From Neomesorhizobium sp963726065 (GTDB taxonomy: Bacteria; Pseudomonadota; Alphaproteobacteria; Rhizobiales; Rhizobiaceae): 64,000 nucleotides of DNA. The notes under the pieces are model-generated. The model saw nothing but the letters and a program-made list of their open reading frames with translations, made no database searches and was not told where the DNA came from. Made by a program: the position numbers and the translations under genes. Below, piece after piece: positions 62,215 to 64,000 of this stretch; the stretch's first letter is position 1, and each line of letters opens with the position of its first letter. The stretch is from the NCBI GenBank assembly GCA_963726065.1, contig CAVSAU010000015.1:1-64000 (forward strand). Reading direction: 5' to 3'.

Positions 62215-62372
62215 CGCATTCTCCTGCGTCGGCGGTTGTCGATACTTATATGAGTTTTCGGTCAGGCCCGGCGCGACCTGCCCGAATGGCCAGTTCAGGC
62301 TGAACCTAGCCGTGCGGCGAGTTGGACCGGCTGGCGAAATCGACGAGATTCCTCGCATCGTATTTGAGGAGA

Positions 62373-63251
62373 ATGACCATGCCGAACGTCAGCCTTGCGG
62401 ATTTCTCTCGGGAAATCGCCGGCCTCGTCGCCGCCACAGCGCCGGCAATCGCCGCCGTCCACGCCCGTCGTCACCACGCATCCAGCGCCGTTCACTGGCG
62501 CGACGGCCTGTTCGTCGCCGCCAGCGAAACGATCGAAACCGAGGACGGCATCACCCTGACCTTGCCGTCCGGCGATCGTGTTCCGGCCGAATTTGTCGGG
62601 CGCGATCCGACGACCGGCATTGCCATATTGAAATCCGAGGCGCCGGCCGGCGCACCGTCACTGAAATCCGCCGGTGCGGTCGAAGCCGGAAACCTGGTGA
62701 TCGCCGTCGGCCGCGGAGATGGGTCATTGCTTGCCGGATATGGCATCGTCTCGGAAGCCGGGCCTGCCTGGCGCAGCATGCGGGGCGGGTTGATCGACCG
62801 CCGTATCCGGCTTTCCGTAAGCCTCGACGGCCGCGCCGAGGGCGGCGCCGCGATCGACGCGCAGGGTGGCTTCGTCGGGCTGGTGCTTTTCGGCCCGCGC
62901 CGGCAGGCGCTTGTCATCCCGACCGAAACGGTCGAGCGCGTCGCGGCAACGCTTGCCGAGAAAGGGCATATGCCGCGCGGCTATCTCGGGGCCGGGTTGC
63001 ATCCGGTGCACCAGGCTGGCGCGCATGGCGCCATGGTGATGAGCCTCGAGGAGGGCGGCCCGGCGCAGAAGGCGGGCTTGCTGCTCGGCGACATCGTTAC
63101 GTCCTGGGGCGGCGAAAGGATCGAAGGAGTGCGTGATGTGATCCGCCGTCTCGGTCCCGACAGCGTCGGCAAGCTGGTGGCGCTCGACCTGCTGCGGGGC
63201 GGCGGCCCGCAGCGCCTCGAGGTTACGATCGGCGCGCGCGTTCCTGAATGA
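62373..63251 (+). CDS. Catalytically dead trypsin-fold/PDZ protein (pseudo-HtrA)
   Basis: 292 residues from the ATG at 62373, after GAGGAG. It aligns along its length with the divergent HtrA-like protease, including the beta-barrel (DGLFVAASETI; LPSGDRVPAEFVGRDPTTGIAIL) and a C-terminal PDZ domain (GGPAQKAGLLLGDIVTSWGGERI). The catalytic positions are replaced: E52 for His, G82 for Asp and E156 for Ser (GRAEGGA in place of GNSGGP). It cannot be a serine protease and may be a scaffold or regulator. The LuxR-type gene follows after 12 bases. Confidence 0.88.
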   Translation: MTMPNVSLADFSREIAGLVAATAPAIAAVHARRHHASSAVHWRDGLFVAASETIETEDGITLTLPSGDRVPAEFVGRDPTTGIAILKSEAPAGAPSLKSAGAVEAGNLVIAVGRGDGSLLAGYGIVSEAGPAWRSMRGGLIDRRIRLSVSLDGRAEGGAAIDAQGGFVGLVLFGPRRQALVIPTETVERVAATLAEKGHMPRGYLGAGLHPVHQAGAHGAMVMSLEEGGPAQKAGLLLGDIVTSWGGERIEGVRDVIRRLGPDSVGKLVALDLLRGGGPQRLEVTIGARVPE

Positions 63252-63263
63252 CAGCGAGGATGG

Positions 63264-63824
63264 ATGGCTGAGTTCCCGCTTACCGTGATGGTCGCGCTCT
63301 CGGACGCCGAGCGCGCGGAAGAACTCGCGCACATGCTTGCCGAGCAAGACGGGATGATCGTGGCGATGCCATCCGAACTGGAGACGCCGGGCCCGGTCGA
63401 TGTCATCGTCACCGATGGCGAACCGCTCGACGGGGAAACGCCGCATGTCGTGCTGGGCGAAGCTGTTGCGGCAGCCAATGTTCGCGCAGTGCTGCCGCTC
63501 TCGGCGGACGCCGCGCTTGTCGGTGCGGCGATGCGGATTGCGGCGGCCGGCTACCACCTCGGGAATGGCGAAGCGGGCAATGGCGTCGACACGCTTCAGG
63601 CGACTGCGCCAAACAGCCATTCGCCCATCGCGCTGACGCCGCGCGAAATGGAAACGCTGTCGCTGCTTGCCGACGGCGCGTCCAACAAGGTGATTGCCCG
63701 CCAGCTCAGGATCTCGGTGCACACGGCAAAGTTCCACGTCGCCGCGGTGCTTGCCAAGCTTCATGCGCAGAACCGCGCCGACGCGGTCGCAATTGGGGTC
63801 AGGCAAGGCCTGCTTTACCTGTAA
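63264..63824 (+). CDS. LuxR/NarL-type regulator with degenerate receiver
   Basis: 186 residues. The C-terminal helix-turn-helix is standard (LTPREMETLSLLADGASNKVIARQL, ISVHTAKFHVAAVLAKL). The N-terminal domain resembles a receiver (TVMVALSDAERAEELAHML, VDVIVTDGEPL) but lacks the acidic pair and the conserved lysine, so phosphorylation is doubtful. It is in an apparent operon with the pseudo-HtrA gene, 12 bases away, suggesting signalling through that protein rather than a kinase. Confidence 0.85.
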   Translation: MAEFPLTVMVALSDAERAEELAHMLAEQDGMIVAMPSELETPGPVDVIVTDGEPLDGETPHVVLGEAVAAANVRAVLPLSADAALVGAAMRIAAAGYHLGNGEAGNGVDTLQATAPNSHSPIALTPREMETLSLLADGASNKVIARQLRISVHTAKFHVAAVLAKLHAQNRADAVAIGVRQGLLYL

Positions 63825-63872
63825 GGCTACCTTGGGCTGCGTCCGCTGGGCCTTCAGGCTCACAAACTGATT

Positions 63873-63903
63873 CAACGCGCTGAGACATTGATTCAGCGCG
63901 TTG
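63873..63903. repeat. Perfect 11-base inverted repeat after the LuxR-type gene
   Basis: CAACGCGCTGA (63873-63883) pairs perfectly with TCAGCGCGTTG (63893-63903) around a nine-base loop. TGATTC precedes or spans each arm and occurs a third time just after. No T tract. The rest of 63825-64000 shows no gene. Confidence 0.6.
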
Positions 63904-64000
63904 CGGGTTTGATTCGCGAAAACCTGGGAAGTTGCTGGAATTGCGCGATAATTCTCGAAATCAAGTGGTCAGCCGGGGCGGGAAGCCGGGCGCGCGCAGG

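Noticed and set aside
1..64000. CRISPR array, tRNA or rRNA genes, prophage or IS elements
   Set aside because: No regularly spaced repeats, no tRNA cloverleaf arms, and no transposase, integrase or phage structural genes were recognised on either strand.

Overview
The window looks like a draft chromosomal contig from a Mesorhizobium-like member of the Rhizobiales. The evidence is high GC, a sqdBDC sulfolipid operon, an lpiA/acvB-type pair, a BA14K-like protein, a very long UvrB, and the run rplY, pth, prs, lgt, pgeF. No rRNA, tRNA, CRISPR array, phage or IS transposase is visible. A probable 6S RNA lies before the 5-formyltetrahydrofolate cyclo-ligase gene. The taxonomic call rests on gene content and remembered protein families, not on a search.

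Left edge (1-3.6 kb): bases 1-1950 carry a cytochrome c gene and a badly frameshifted ankyrin-repeat gene that look foreign (acidobacterial or soil-metagenome type). Near 1950 they meet the first 41 codons of pth, out of frame. This is most simply an assembly chimera. rplY and a VOC gene beside it carry several single-base indels, so sequence quality there is poor. Single-base frameshifts in otherwise well-conserved genes recur at 8.0-8.6, 24.5-25.0, 34.2 and 48.9-49.2 kb.

3.7-20 kb: a DEAD-box RNA helicase, a chrB-chrA chromate module, a broken diguanylate cyclase and prs. Next is a minus-strand envelope/housekeeping group (lgt, midA-like, pgeF, M24 hydrolase, lipoprotein), interrupted by a plus-strand hybrid histidine kinase. 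ubiK-like, ybjN-like, csaA and an MFS gene follow.

20-26.5 kb: a copper module (CopA-type ATPase behind a MerR/CueR-type promoter, then a DUF305 protein), a His-rich YqjI-like PadR regulator, a lone frameshifted atpB copy and an EnvZ-like kinase. 26.8-33.5 kb: a translationally coupled RND pump with two adaptors lies between that kinase and an OmpR-type regulator plus MarR gene.

33.7-43.3 kb: ilvE (frameshifted), small membrane or exported proteins, a PLP dehydratase with a divergent Lrp regulator, a metallo-beta-lactamase-fold hydrolase, two cold-shock genes, a SemiSWEET, a CapA-like protein, a large exported protein of unknown function and an aldehyde dehydrogenase relic.

43.5-64 kb: uvrB with a palindromic element read through in its coding sequence, a VOC gene with twin operators, gnd, a decayed strip (dienelactone hydrolase, arylsulfatase relic), a three-Kazal-domain lipoprotein, acvB-mprF, sqdB-sqdD-sqdC and a coiled-coil protein. 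The last genes are the probable 6S RNA, the cyclo-ligase, and an HtrA-like protease lacking a signal peptide, divergent from a catalytically dead homologue and a LuxR-type regulator. That last trio is the best candidate here for an undescribed system.
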